Part shown: one piece after another, positions 12,542 to 22,890 of the stretch
Layout of the letters: each line of letters opens with the position of its first letter
How positions within the stretch are numbered: position 1 is the first letter of the stretch
NCBI GenBank assembly: GCA_021234155.1
Contig: JAJEKV010000001.1
Coordinates: 16,685,491-16,749,490, forward strand
DNA length: 64,000 nucleotides
From: Isoetes taiwanensis
Lineage: Eukaryota > Streptophyta > Lycopodiopsida > Isoetales > Isoetaceae
Reading direction: 5' to 3'
The notes under the pieces: model-generated
Told to the model about the DNA's origin: nothing
What the model saw: the letters and a program-made list of their open reading frames with translations, nothing else
Databases searched by the model: none
Program-made: the position numbers and the translations under genes

Positions 12542-12579
12542 CTGGGGATTAGTCTATCCCAGTATAGACTAATCCCCAG
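12542..12579. repeat. Perfect 16-bp inverted repeat, 6-nt loop
   Basis: The left arm CTGGGGATTAGTCTAT (12542-12557) and right arm ATAGACTAATCCCCAG (12564-12579) are exact reverse complements around CCCAGT. A partial third copy (CCCCAGTATAG / TTGGGGTTAGACTAT) follows to about 12605. It would form a strong hairpin. I see no coding gene next to it whose terminator it could be. Confidence 0.85.
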
Positions 12580-13558
12580 TATAGTGTATGTTGGGGTTAG
12601 ACTATGGCTTGTTTTTTTAGCATTTGAGCGTCATAGAATGTTGTTAAGAATCCAGGAGTTATCCTTGTCTTAAAAATGGCACATGTTCTTGGGGAGTTAC
12701 AGACCTCTCATGGCGGACATTACTCCCAATCTTATTTTATCTAAGTTCTTGTGTAAGACTGCTCCTTATAGGCAAATCTAAGTTCCTTGTTTTAGATCAA
12801 AATTCTATATCATATGTAAATTTGTTTCTTCTTTCGCTTCAATGAGTTTTTTCTCCAATTTGCTATGTGGTTCACATTGTAGACTTTTTGACAAGTATAG
12901 GTTCTATGGTTGAGGCATGTGCACTCAAATGTTTGCACTGCTATACAGCGGATTTCGATCTTGATATTTGTCATGTGGTTAACACCCAACAAATATCAAC
13001 ATTCAACAAGTCCTAAGAAGCCTTTAGCAGATGGAGTACCTTCTACGCAGCTTGATGGGGGATGAGGAGGTCATCGCAGATGTGATTGCCTCTACGGGGG
13101 CATTGGTCTCTTGGTTATGTTGAAGGTACATTCTTGTAGCCAGCACCCACTAGCAAATGCTTTTGGTCCATTCTTTACCTCATGCAGGGTGCCAATTTAG
13201 GATACTCAGGGTCGCCAACTCTTCCAACTTCTTAATGGCCTCTTTCCCTCTACTCTTCCCCATACTCATTGTTCCTCATGGACTCTCTGTCCTGTATGTA
13301 CCATTACCACGTTACTTGAACATTTCATTTCTTACTACACATTTCTCTGGGAGGTTAATTCAAACCTTTCAGAGTTAAATTCTCAAGCTTGCTTATTAAT
13401 GTTATTGTTTTAAATTATCTTTGTCTCATAAAAGATGTCCCCTGAAAAAATGCTTTCAAAACGTACAACAGTCCACCTTATAATATCAACATTCTTAAGA
13501 AGAAGCCGCTACATTTACCTGCAACACTTCTATGTGTTTTATTCAGGTTTCACAGATG
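12580..13558. other. Left host flank of the CACTA element
   Basis: AT-rich, cleanly assembled DNA. A short frame at about 13030-13125 (MEYLLRSLMGDEEVIADV) and another at 13157-13378 are unrecognised. The flank ends TTCAGGTTTCACAGATGATA, which continues naturally into the right flank at 56521 (ATAGTAAAG). Confidence 0.35.
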
Positions 13559-13569
13559 ATAAATACGAA

Positions 13570-14790
13570 ACTACAAGGGATCGTCGACGTCCAACGACGT
13601 CGCGTCGTCGATGAACGTCGGATCGTCGTCGTTGATCGACGACATCGTCGTTCAACGACGACAACGTCGTTTCGACGTCGTTCAACGGCGGTCATTAGGG
13701 CCGGCGTGTCGGTTTGCTGCGTGGCATGGGTGCTTCCGCCAAAGGCTGGCGGGCACAACGTGTCAAAACACGCGTCGCTAACGTCGTTCAACGGCGTTTC
13801 CGCAGCCCGTCGTCGCCCGTCATGCGTGGAAATGGGCGATTGCCAAAGCTGGCGGCCTGCGTGTCAAGACAGCGCCCGGCGTCTTGCGTCGTTGAACGGC
13901 GTTACTGCTTGGCCCGGCGTGTCCGCGTCACGCTAGCGTGGCATGGTCTTTGATGCCAAAATTTGGCTTTGCACTGGCGTGTCAAGAACCGCGTCGGCTT
14001 AAACGTCGTTTAACGGCGTGACCTGAAGGAATTTTTTTTTTTTTTTTTTTTTTTTTTTGCCAAATAAAACCCTAACCCTAACCCTAACCCTACATCCACG
14101 TTATAAGTGGATCCATCGATGAAATGCTTGTTATTCTTATTTTTGAGTGTTCTTCCCTATCTTGCTATAATGGTCCGTGGGTTGAAGACCACCTTCCGCG
14201 ATATGTTCCTTCTAGCGGTAATCCTCCTCCTCCAAGGGAAGACAACTCCGGCAACCCCCGCTTCTCCCGTGAGAACCCTCCCTTCACCATCGTGGCAAAG
14301 ATGAGTGAAAAGGAGCTTCGATTGCACTAACATCCGGCGTTCCATGCGGGAACGCGGCGGTAGAATGGCTCCAGAGCCAAACAAAGAAAAACGACATTAA
14401 TGGTGCGGATAATGATGCAAATGGTTGCATCAAACATCCCACGTCCTCGGGATGGACATAAGTAATGTATAAGCTTTTTTTATGAATGGAAACAATAAGT
14501 TTTTATCTATTTGTGTTGTCGTTGTATAAGCTTATTTTATGAATGGGAACAATCGGTATTTTTATTTATTTGTATTATTTGTATTGTATGTTGTTTTACG
14601 TTATGTTAAACAATCCGCGGTTGGTCGTTTAAACGGCGTTATGATCATTTGGCGTCGTTAAGCGGCGTCATGATCATCGGCGTGGCATCGAGGCGGCATC
14701 GGCGATGTGGCATGCCTAGGTATCGGGGCGGCGTCGGCTTGGCGTCGTTAAACGGCGTCACCGCGGGCGTCGATAAACGGCGTCAAATAT
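13570..14790. repeat. Left CACTA subterminal repeats
   Basis: The near-palindromic motif CGTCGTTnAACGGCG or CGTCGTTCAACGACG recurs at about 13584, 13643, 13675, 13783, 13887, 14004, 14628, 14653, 14742 and 14769, in otherwise AT-rich surroundings. Subterminal arrays of short motifs bind the CACTA TNPA-type protein in the known En/Spm element. The cluster is split by a stretch (about 14100-14460) with coding-like composition. Confidence 0.75.
14032..14091. repeat. T27 run and four telomere-like AACCCT units
   Basis: Twenty-seven T (14032-14058) are followed by four AACCCT repeats (14068-14091). The unit is the 6-bp TTAGGG type, not the usual plant TTTAGGG. Four units are too few to call an interstitial telomere; a telo-box-like promoter element is equally possible. 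Confidence 0.6.
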
Positions 14791-14954
14791 GGCGGGAACC
14801 CGGCCTTTCGGGTTATTTACTTGTTATTTTCACTTTCGTTTGTTTGGGATTTTTTTTTGCGCGTGGGTCTTCATAAGGTAAGATCTACGCTTTAATCTTT
14901 GTGTTAGAGTTAAACACCTCCAAATGCTAATAGATTAGAAGATTGAATCTTGAA

Positions 14955-16880
14955 AGTATGTTAAAAACTTGAGGGATGCATGATCAAAGTGCTTGGTGGG
15001 TTCCATCCCGAGAATGGAGAAGACTAAATGTATCGGGTTTATGCACCTCGAGCGAAGTTTCAATCTTCATAGATTACAAAAGATTTGAAAGGTTGCGTAA
15101 ATATAAAGGTCTTGATTGGAAGACTCCATTTCAAATGGAAGGGACTAGATGTATCGGGTTCGGGGCACCCTTCAATCAAATGCTTTCTAAATATCATAAG
15201 CGTTGTATGAATCTGAATCTTAAGAATATACATTTGATAAAATCATGAAAAAACATGGATATTTATAATTATTATATTATTACATGGTTTTTATTAATAT
15301 TTTTATTGTTTACTAGAAAAACAACATGGATGACGTCGAAGGAATTTGAGCGTAAAGTGAATGAAAGCTTTGAGAAAGTTACATGGCGACTTGCGCAAGA
15401 ATGTTACCCCAACAATTGCCACAAATAGTCCAATTAGACCCGTGGACCTAGTCTTCCCTAGAGGCTTTGGGGTGGTGTGCATGAAATGAATGCATGCCGA
15501 TGTATGTACCATAAACATGTTTGAATGATTAGTTAACTTTATATCTTGATGTTACTTTTTTTGCGGTTGTACTTGACCAGAGCGGTTATATTGCAATTGT
15601 TCGATGTGCAAAGGACAAATAAAGCGGATGAGAAAAGGCTGTCCTCGACCATGTTGAAAATATGGTGAATGCGGAATAAAATCCGGTGCTCGGGCCGCAC
15701 ATGTGGGGTATTCCAACGAGGTATAATACCGAATCTTATGAACTCGAATCAACTACTCTCATGTACTTGAATCGATGTCTTAACTTAGTTTGCTTGTATT
15801 TTGTTAGGAAGAAATTGAGAATGAAGTGAGCTCGAAAAAAGTATATAGATTTTGGGGTTATGTTGTCATTGGAAGTAGATGATGTTGATACTATGAATGC
15901 GTTCATAGAAAACCCTACAAAAAGAAAGCCATCAACTTTCTCAAAGAGTATCCCATTCACGTGATAGAACTTCGTCGTGCAATGGCCGTTGCCAAGATTG
16001 GAGGGAATGACAATGTTCATCAAAATTGGAATGTACTAGATCATGTCGAAGAAAATAATCTTCCACCTTCACTAGTCCATTTGGTCCAACCCTTCTGAGA
16101 TAAAGATCGTAAGAAATTCAATGCATGGCCTAGAGGCAAGCCAATTATTTATGGGGAGCAATTTACATATTGGGGTAGGCGTACATGATTAAAAAATAGT
16201 GGGGTCCCGGTGCTTTGGCACAGGATTATATATATTATGACTAGTGTGAAAGTCAAAGATGGTATGCATTGTTCCTTTAATGCCATATGTAGGTCCTGAA
16301 TATAACTTCGGACACTTGGCATAAATTGAGTAAGCATCGATGGCGCATGCTCATCTATGGCCTAAATTCAAATGCACGAACAATATCCAAGCCCGTGACT
16401 ACGCAAAGCTTCACATATATTGATGGTCGTCCTCGGTTGCATGGAAACCTTGCTTGCTTTTATTAATAGCTCTATCGAGAATCCTGAAGCTACCAATTGT
16501 GAATTTGTCGAGGCAAACAAAGACCAAGAAGATTTTTTTAGCCGTAAAATTGGCGGAGATATATCATGGTTTATGCTATAAAAACTTTGTGTATTGGTGA
16601 TGAATTGTTCATTGAATATGAATACGGTAGACCAATACCGGAGGTCCTTTGATGATGTACTCAAATTACTCATATAATTTTTTGTCGGAATGCACCATTT
16701 TTCTTCTTCTTCTTGAATTCTTCTTCTTCTTCTCTTGGAATGAGATTGCACATATTGAAGATAAATGTGTATTATATCTTCAATATATGCTTTGATTATG
16801 ACATAAAATTTTATATTTAGATTCGTTATTAAATGCTTAAAATTTAACAAACCACGGGCTCTCAATGTATGTATCAATCA
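14955..16880 (+). pseudogene. Degenerate coding region between left terminus and TNP2
   Basis: Fragmentary plus-strand frames suggest a broken element gene. At 14976-15248 a 90-codon frame contains two related blocks, WWVPSREWRRLNVSGLC and DWKTPFQMEGTRCIGFG. At about 15810-16085 pieces read SSKKVYRFWGYVVIGSR, FLKEYPIHVIELRRAMAVAK and HQNWNVLDHVEENNLPPSL in shifting frames. I do not recognise these as TNPA, Ulp1 or another known CACTA companion. The frequent frame changes may be sequencing error, so a longer protein could hide here. The 5' block resembles coding-like repeats at 51.48 kb. Confidence 0.35.
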
Positions 16881-16899
16881 CGCATATATTTACGTTTAA

Positions 16900-18660
16900 T
16901 CGGCGTCTGCGGGGTAGGCAAGTGGATATAAGACCACATCAAAGCGTCTTGAATTGGCGACATCAAAAGTCATTGCGGATAGCGAAATTAGAATACATTG
17001 AAGCGGTATGGTACAAACATGGGCACAACGCATAATGAAGAGTACAATGATGAAGATGAGCGAATACGATGATGAAGATGATGACAATACCCCTATGGGC
17101 GACTTCATGGAAGTTGAGGAACCCATAGCCGACATGTTAGATGCATTTGGCCCAATCTTCGACAACGACCTAGATGGCGATATAAATACTCCTAACGATG
17201 GTCATGAAGATCACGTTTTTATTGGAGGAGGCGCATAAAGCATTATATCCGGTGCAAGCATATCTAGATTGGCGACATCTTTATTGATATTAAACCTTCA
17301 AAGCCAAATTCAAATGGAGCAATGCGGTTATTCGACTTTGTTAGAGTAAAGTACAATTGCAATCACTTGACTTATTGAATTTGTAGTTGAATGTATCGTA
17401 AAAGGTCTATTTTATACGAGGTTATTGCAAGAAAAATACTCCCACAAAGGGAACACTATGCCCAAAAGTCGCCTTTGAAATAAAAAATATATTGGCGGCC
17501 TCTTTGGTTTAGGCTACCATAAGATTCAACTTGTCCAAATGATTGCATGGTATATTATCCTGATGACATCTACAAGAACACGAAACATGCCCTAAATGTG
17601 GTGCCTCTAGGTACAATCACGGATGCCAAGGAAAGACCGTCCCCGATGAAGGTGGTTAAGCTACTTTCCATTGATCCCTCGCGCCAAGGCTATTGTTTCG
17701 ATGTGAATCTCTAGCCGCTCATGGGTTGGTGTGCATAATGCGTCGGTGACAATGTACTCCGCGCATGGTTAGTGGCTGCAAGCAATGGAAGCATATTGAT
17801 GAAACATGGCGAATTTGGAAGAGAGCCCGCGAAATCTCAGTTAGGGTTGGCAACGGATGGTGTTAATCCTTATGGGCGTCAATCAGCCCGCGTGGTCAAC
17901 TTGGCGGTGGTGTTGATCAACTATAATTTACCACCGTGGTTACTCATGAAGACTAGCCATTTAATGGTAGTACTATTAGTTCGGGGACCGAAGAAGCGGG
18001 AAAGTCTAGATCCATATCGAAAATAGTTATTGATGAGCTTTTGACATTGTGGAGTGAAGGTATTGAAGTTTCACGATGTCTCAAGAGAACTTTCGTCTTT
18101 GAGCGAAGATTTACCTTGAGACAATCTTAATGTGGACAACGGCGATTGGCCTGGTTTGTATGAACTCTCACGGACTCCAAAATTAATGCGGATATGCGGC
18201 ATGTCACTTGTGTGGGTTTGAACAGTTGAACTCTCGCCGGGTCAAGCGGCATTGCATAAAATGTCTATGCAAACTTCAAGAGATATCGCCAATGGAAAAT
18301 GGACTTCGATACGTAGGTCCAAGAGAAAAACATTGCGAAGAGCCTCCCAAAAGGTTGACAATGAGAGATTGGGGTAACATGTGGGATCTTGCAAAGGAAA
18401 TAAGGTTAAGGGAATGAAGTGGAAAGCATCCTTCTTCCTTCTACCCTATTGGACGAAATTGAAGATCCATCATCTTCTTGATCCCATGCACATCTTTAAA
18501 AAACGTTTGGCGTCTATTTGGAAGCATGTCACCGGACGTAAGGACACGAGATCATGACACGAGAAGATCTACAAGAAGGCGGATCAAAATCTAAAGCATG
18601 GTTAAATGTCGAAGAAGGAATAAGGCCACAAGTGGATTGGATCGTGCCTAGAATATGTAG
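16900..18660 (+). pseudogene. CACTA TNP2 transposase, N-terminal and core part
   Basis: TNP2-type transposases excise and insert CACTA elements in the nucleus. Visible in order on the + strand, through several frames: YIEAVWYKHGHNA (about 16990-17030), the end of a transposase-associated domain; an acidic linker with DDNTPMGDFMEVEEPIADML; a zinc-ribbon piece CPKCGASRYNHGC (17588-17626); LGLATDGVNPYG (17841-17876); NYNLPPWLLMKTSHLM (about 17919-17966), followed by GPKK; WSEGIEVS (about 18050); a YVGPREKH piece corresponding to YMGHRRFL; and FFLPYWTKLKIHHLLDPMHI (about 18435-18495), then FKN. The order and spacing fit Transposase_21/TNP2. Frameshifts and stops occur every 50-150 bp. Given nanopore-type noise in this region, the true copy may be more intact than it looks. 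Confidence 0.85.
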
Positions 18661-20558
18661 CATAATAACGGGGGTTTCCTTTGTATTTTTATGCGCTTTT
18701 CACTAAGGTTTTGCTATGATTTTGTGGTGTATTTCAATTGATGTACTAATCGTACATCTAGAGTCTTGATCACGCTTTCATTATTTTTATGGCACTTAGA
18801 CAATGGTTTATCCCCTCAAAAATAAAAAATTTCTAACATGGCATGCAAGGCTCGAGAGCTTTACTTTAGGGTTCTCCTAAAATGATTAGGGTAAATCGTG
18901 CCCTCCCAAATCGTCTGTCACGTTCTTACCGTGCGCTCGTGTGGCAATTTCACAATGGCGAGAACCATGGAGGGATTGGATGGCGAAGCGATTTTTTCTG
19001 GGTGCTTCAGTGGCAATTTAAATGGCGCGAAACCATGGAGGGGATTGGGCCCGGCTGGCGATTTTCCATGGTTGTAGTAATGCTCTTATGCAAAGTGGCT
19101 GAAAGCTTCCAATTCGGTGTAAGAAGGTACATGGTTTCTTCTCGAGCAATCATTCATCCTCCAAGAATGGCCTATCTTTTAAAAGCGTAATGCTGGACCT
19201 GCCCGTCATGCATTGGATCACGATTGGATCTGTTGTAGACGTTGTAGGCCTCTGTTGTTTTACCCTCTTCACATTATTCATACCTTCCTAAATATCTGAC
19301 AATGGTTGAAGCATGTTTTCTCTGATTCTCTTAACTCTTTCGATGGATGTTGTCAAAGAATCTGAGTTTCGAGGTTTGCGTTTGGCCATTTTTCCAATAA
19401 TTGATTTAGGGATAATGGAAGCAAGGCTCTATGAGCTTTGAATAATCCGAATACTTTGTGAAATCAGCAAAGCTCTCCAACCTGCTTGCTTGCCTCTCCG
19501 ATTGCACATAAACCGCCTCTTCCCAAGGATAATGTATTCTCAAATAAGCATTAAGACCTTTGGCAAGCACCTTTAGAAGCGTTTCTTCAGTACAAGAACA
19601 AAATCTTCAACGTTACGCAATTGATTGGTTGCGCTGATGTCTTCTTGCTTAAGCTGATCTAAATCATTTTTAGCTCGGTTCCACCACTTAGACCGAACTC
19701 AACACAAAGGTTTCAAAATCTCCCTCCCAGACAATCCATGCAAATCAATACAACAGCCACTCCATTACATCACTAGGCGAGGTAATTCATCCTTAGGATA
19801 CTTGTTGTCTTGACCGCACCTCGGATAATAGCATGTGGAAGTGTTGTCTTCAAGTTCATGGCAGCGGCAAGAGCAGTTTGTGTCCTCTTCTTTGGATTGC
19901 TTTCCATGAGCACATAGAGTTAGCTTAAAATGTTTTCATGATCATGAACAGTTAGGAGGTCCTTGAAGAGGGCGGCTTATAAATTTATGTAGCCAAGAAG
20001 GCGGGAATCCATGGCCTAGATATCATGCTAAACACTTACATAATTTGTTGTAGGTCGAATGAAGTTCTTGAGTCTTCTTCAAGGTACCGCGCATAGATAG
20101 AACATCTTGGTTGACCAGCGAGAGAAATTCATAGATCCTTGAAGAAGAGAAGCTTCTTATGCAAGCAAGGAGAGGATGAAGAAGCGATGGAAGAAGTTTG
20201 GAAGAAGTTTGGCGAGCTTCGCCCTTTGTTGAAGCGATGCATATTGTGCAACTCCTGCCCGACTTTTGTAATGATTTTCATCAAAGACCATACTAATCCG
20301 GTTGGCCATGCTTAACACAAAACATTGCATGCACATGTGAAAGCACCTTGTAAGGTCCGCGAGAACCTATTATATTAACTATGTTCTCTACTTTTTTCAT
20401 AAATTAAGATTGTATATTTGATTCGGAGATTTGAATAGTTTTCCATAAACAAGGTGCCCAATTGTAGATAATCTTTGCTACACATATTGCTACATATGCG
20501 TTATATTCTCACGCCTCATTTTTTTTTTTATGGCCCGAAGGACAAAAAAAATTTTAGT
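18661..20558. other. TNP2 intron with possible gag-like debris
   Basis: The transposase reading is interrupted between about 18.66 and 21.0 kb, consistent with an intron or insertion. Minus-strand pieces at 19.4-19.75 kb (NQLRNVEDFVL, then AYLRIHYPWEEAVYVQSERQ) faintly resemble a retrotransposon gag, but I cannot confirm it. Plus-strand 18882-19190 contains a short internal repeat (TGGCGATTTT / GGCAATTT blocks). Confidence 0.3.
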
Positions 20559-20563
20559 ATAAT

Positions 20564-20998
20564 AACCAACACATAACTACCATTGACATTAATAAATATA
20601 ACCATTGGAACCAACACATTTAAATTAAAATCCCCTTAAACCCCCTTTGGTTTGGGTGCATATTCACCACGGGGGGGCGTGGGGCGCGAGAGCCCTCATA
20701 ATTGTATTTTTTGCGTCTGAAATCAACACCATATAGTATTAGGTTGAAATCTTATAGTATTTTGCGAATCTTGTTATACGATTATAGCAAATCTTGTACT
20801 TGCATACCCCACAAATGAGGAACTTTTCGTGCGGTGTAGATTAAGGAATATGGAGGAATATGCCAATCCGGCGACTCTCGATGCCGGAGTCACCCCGTGT
20901 GAATATGCACCCAAACCAAAGGGGTTTAGAGGGGATTTTAAATTAAATGTGTTTGTTCAATGGTTATATTTATTAATGTCAATAGTTATGTGTTGGTT
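20564..20998. mobile_element. Fold-back MITE, about 435 bp, in the transposase intron
   Basis: The left arm from AACCAACACATAACTA (20564) and the right arm ending TAGTTATGTGTTGGTT (20998) are reverse complements over about 130 bp, with a few mismatches and indels. They include CCCCTTTGGTTTGGGTGCAT and TGACATTAATAAATATAACC. ATAAT flanks both ends (20559-20563 and 20999-21003) as a possible 5-bp target duplication. There is no coding capacity. It was inserted just before the next transposase exon. Confidence 0.75.
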
Positions 20999-21005
20999 AT
21001 AATGT

Positions 21006-21578
21006 TCGGCGATCAAGGCAATAAAGACTCCGACGGGATATATGCATTCGTTGCGTAATTGTTTCTCTAGCGAAGGGAGTTAAGCGGGTTGAAATCTCAT
21101 GATTGGCATAAGATGTTGCGGTTTGTTATGCCTATTGTTACAACGAGGGGTAGATCTGGAAGAAATTCCACTACATGCAATATGTCTCCTATCGAGTTTT
21201 CGAGGTTAAATGCAGTTTAGAAAACACTTTCGATCTTGAACTCTCACTTAACTTTTTCTTTCTTTAATGATATTTAGATGGATTACAAGGAAGGAGATGC
21301 CGACAAATGAAATTCGGACATGCGAACTAAGATTAGTTGAGGCATGTTGTATGCTAGAAAAGAATTCCCAACAAGTTTTACGGACATACAAACTCACTTA
21401 CTAGTGCATTTAGTGGGCGAAGTAGAGCTACTTGAGGCACAACAAATCCTAGATGGATGTTTTTATAGAACGCTTTTTAAGGTCCTCAAGGACTTCGTGC
21501 GTCGTCAAGGCAAGGCCAGGGTTGGTTGCATGGGGGTTGGTTGCTTGAGAGTCATTATTCTATGTCACTTGAGTTCTT
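21006..21578 (+). pseudogene. CACTA transposase C-terminal part with DUF4218, truncated by the array
   Basis: Downstream of the MITE the transposase resumes: AIKTPTGYMHSLRNCF (about 21008-21056), then GLKSHDWHKMLRFVMPI (about 21082-21132), the hallmark KSHDWH region at the end of TNP2. From about 21299 comes DUF4218: EFPTSFTDIQTHLLVHLVGE, VELLEAQQ, and FKVLKDFVRRQGKAR, which corresponds to the family pattern of a HLxxHLVxE core followed by LKxfVRxxARPEGS. The last recognisable residues (about SLEFL) lie at 21566-21579. The satellite starts at 21581, so the gene is cut within or just after DUF4218. I found no convincing continuation right of the array. Confidence 0.8.
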
Positions 21579-21955
21579 GGTTCTAATGCTAACCCTTTGA
21601 CCTAGACCTTCTCCAAAAATTCGAAAAATGGGCGTGTCTTTGGAGATGAATTAGGGATCGGTGGCAAAAATCGGAATTTATTTTCGTGCAATGCATTAAT
21701 TCGAATTTAATGGATGTGTTGCCCACTTTGCCAAAGCGCCCCCGACTTCTAATTGCCACATGGAGGGAGGACAGGTCAAACTCCGTTCGTCGGTTCCCCG
21801 CCGCTATCGTTCTCCGATGCGGCTTCACGGCCCGCGTTCCAAGCACCAACGGACTAGGACTCGGCCCCAAAACGTAAACCCTTCTAGAGCACGGCAGCTC
21901 AGGGGTTTCGTTTGAACCCTCTCCTTGTCCGGTCGGCGGGACCCTAGCGGCGTGT

Positions 21956-22890
21956 CTTGAAGTGGAGTTGGGGTGTTGGCCTTGAGCGGACCCTAAAATC
22001 CCTCAGGGAGGCTTGCTTTCCCCAAATTTCCTCTCCCTAAGGCCACGGGAAGAGCGGGCGACCTCCCCTCTCGGGAACCACGATTTGGCTCGCCAATGGA
22101 CTCGAAACGTTGACATTGCTCACGGAAACCAAGTTAGTGGCGAAGACCCGGCCCCAACTCAAACCCTTCAAAGAGCTCACTTCCATCCCACGGGGTTTTC
22201 ACGTTTGGCCTAGGATGTGCATGGGATCTTGTCGACTTTCGCCATGTCTTTCCTTCTGGAGTTGGGGTGGTGGCGGCTCCCTTGGACACTAAAATCCCTC
22301 AGAAAGGCTGCTTGCCCCTAATTTCCTCTCCCCAAGGCCACCGGGAAGGGCGGGCAGTCACCTTTCACACAAAGGCGTTTTGGAGCAGCGATTTGGCTCC
22401 TCAATGGACCTTCCCGAGGGGCATTGCCACATGGATCAAGTTGGATAGTGGCCGAAGACCGGGGACTCGGCCCCAAAGCGTAAACCCCCTTCTAGAGGCA
22501 CGGCAAAGCCCACGGGGTTTCACGTTTGGGAGAACCCTCTCCTTGTCCCGGTCGGCGGGACTTTCACATGTCTTGAAGTGGAGTTGGGGTGTTGGCCTTG
22601 AGGCGGGACACTAAAATCCCCTCCAGGGCTGCTTGCCCTAGACCCTCTCCCCAATTGGCCACTTTGGGAAGGGCGGGCAACCTCCCCTCACGGAACGCAA
22701 TTTTAATTTCTTCCAATGGACTCGAGGAATGCCGGCCGGTTCTACCACAGGGGATCAAAGGCCCAAACTGGCCCGAAGACCCCTTGCTCAGGGACTCGGC
22801 CCCCAAAGCGTAAACCCTTCTAGGCACGGCCACCCACGGGGTTTCGTTTGGGAGCCCTCTCCTTGTCGGTCGGTTTGGACCTTCATGTGT
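21956..22890 (+). repeat. Three short (300-320 bp) derived monomers at the left edge
   Basis: CTTGAAGTGGAGTTGGGG or its variant recurs at 21956, 22256, 22572 and 22891 before the regular spacing of about 1.1 kb begins (next 23969). In the last two short units the sequence jumps from GTGGC-GAAGACC directly to GACTCGGCCCCAAAGCG, dropping about 790 bp of the full monomer. The first short unit has a different, mixed join near 22140-22215. Confidence 0.8.

Noticed and set aside
13532-13953. Arg-rich open frames on both strands over the left subterminal repeats
   Set aside because: They arise from the CGT/CGA-rich repeat motif (runs of RRR) and overlap on opposite strands.
14068-14091. True interstitial telomere
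   Set aside because: Only four units, with no degenerate extension on either side.
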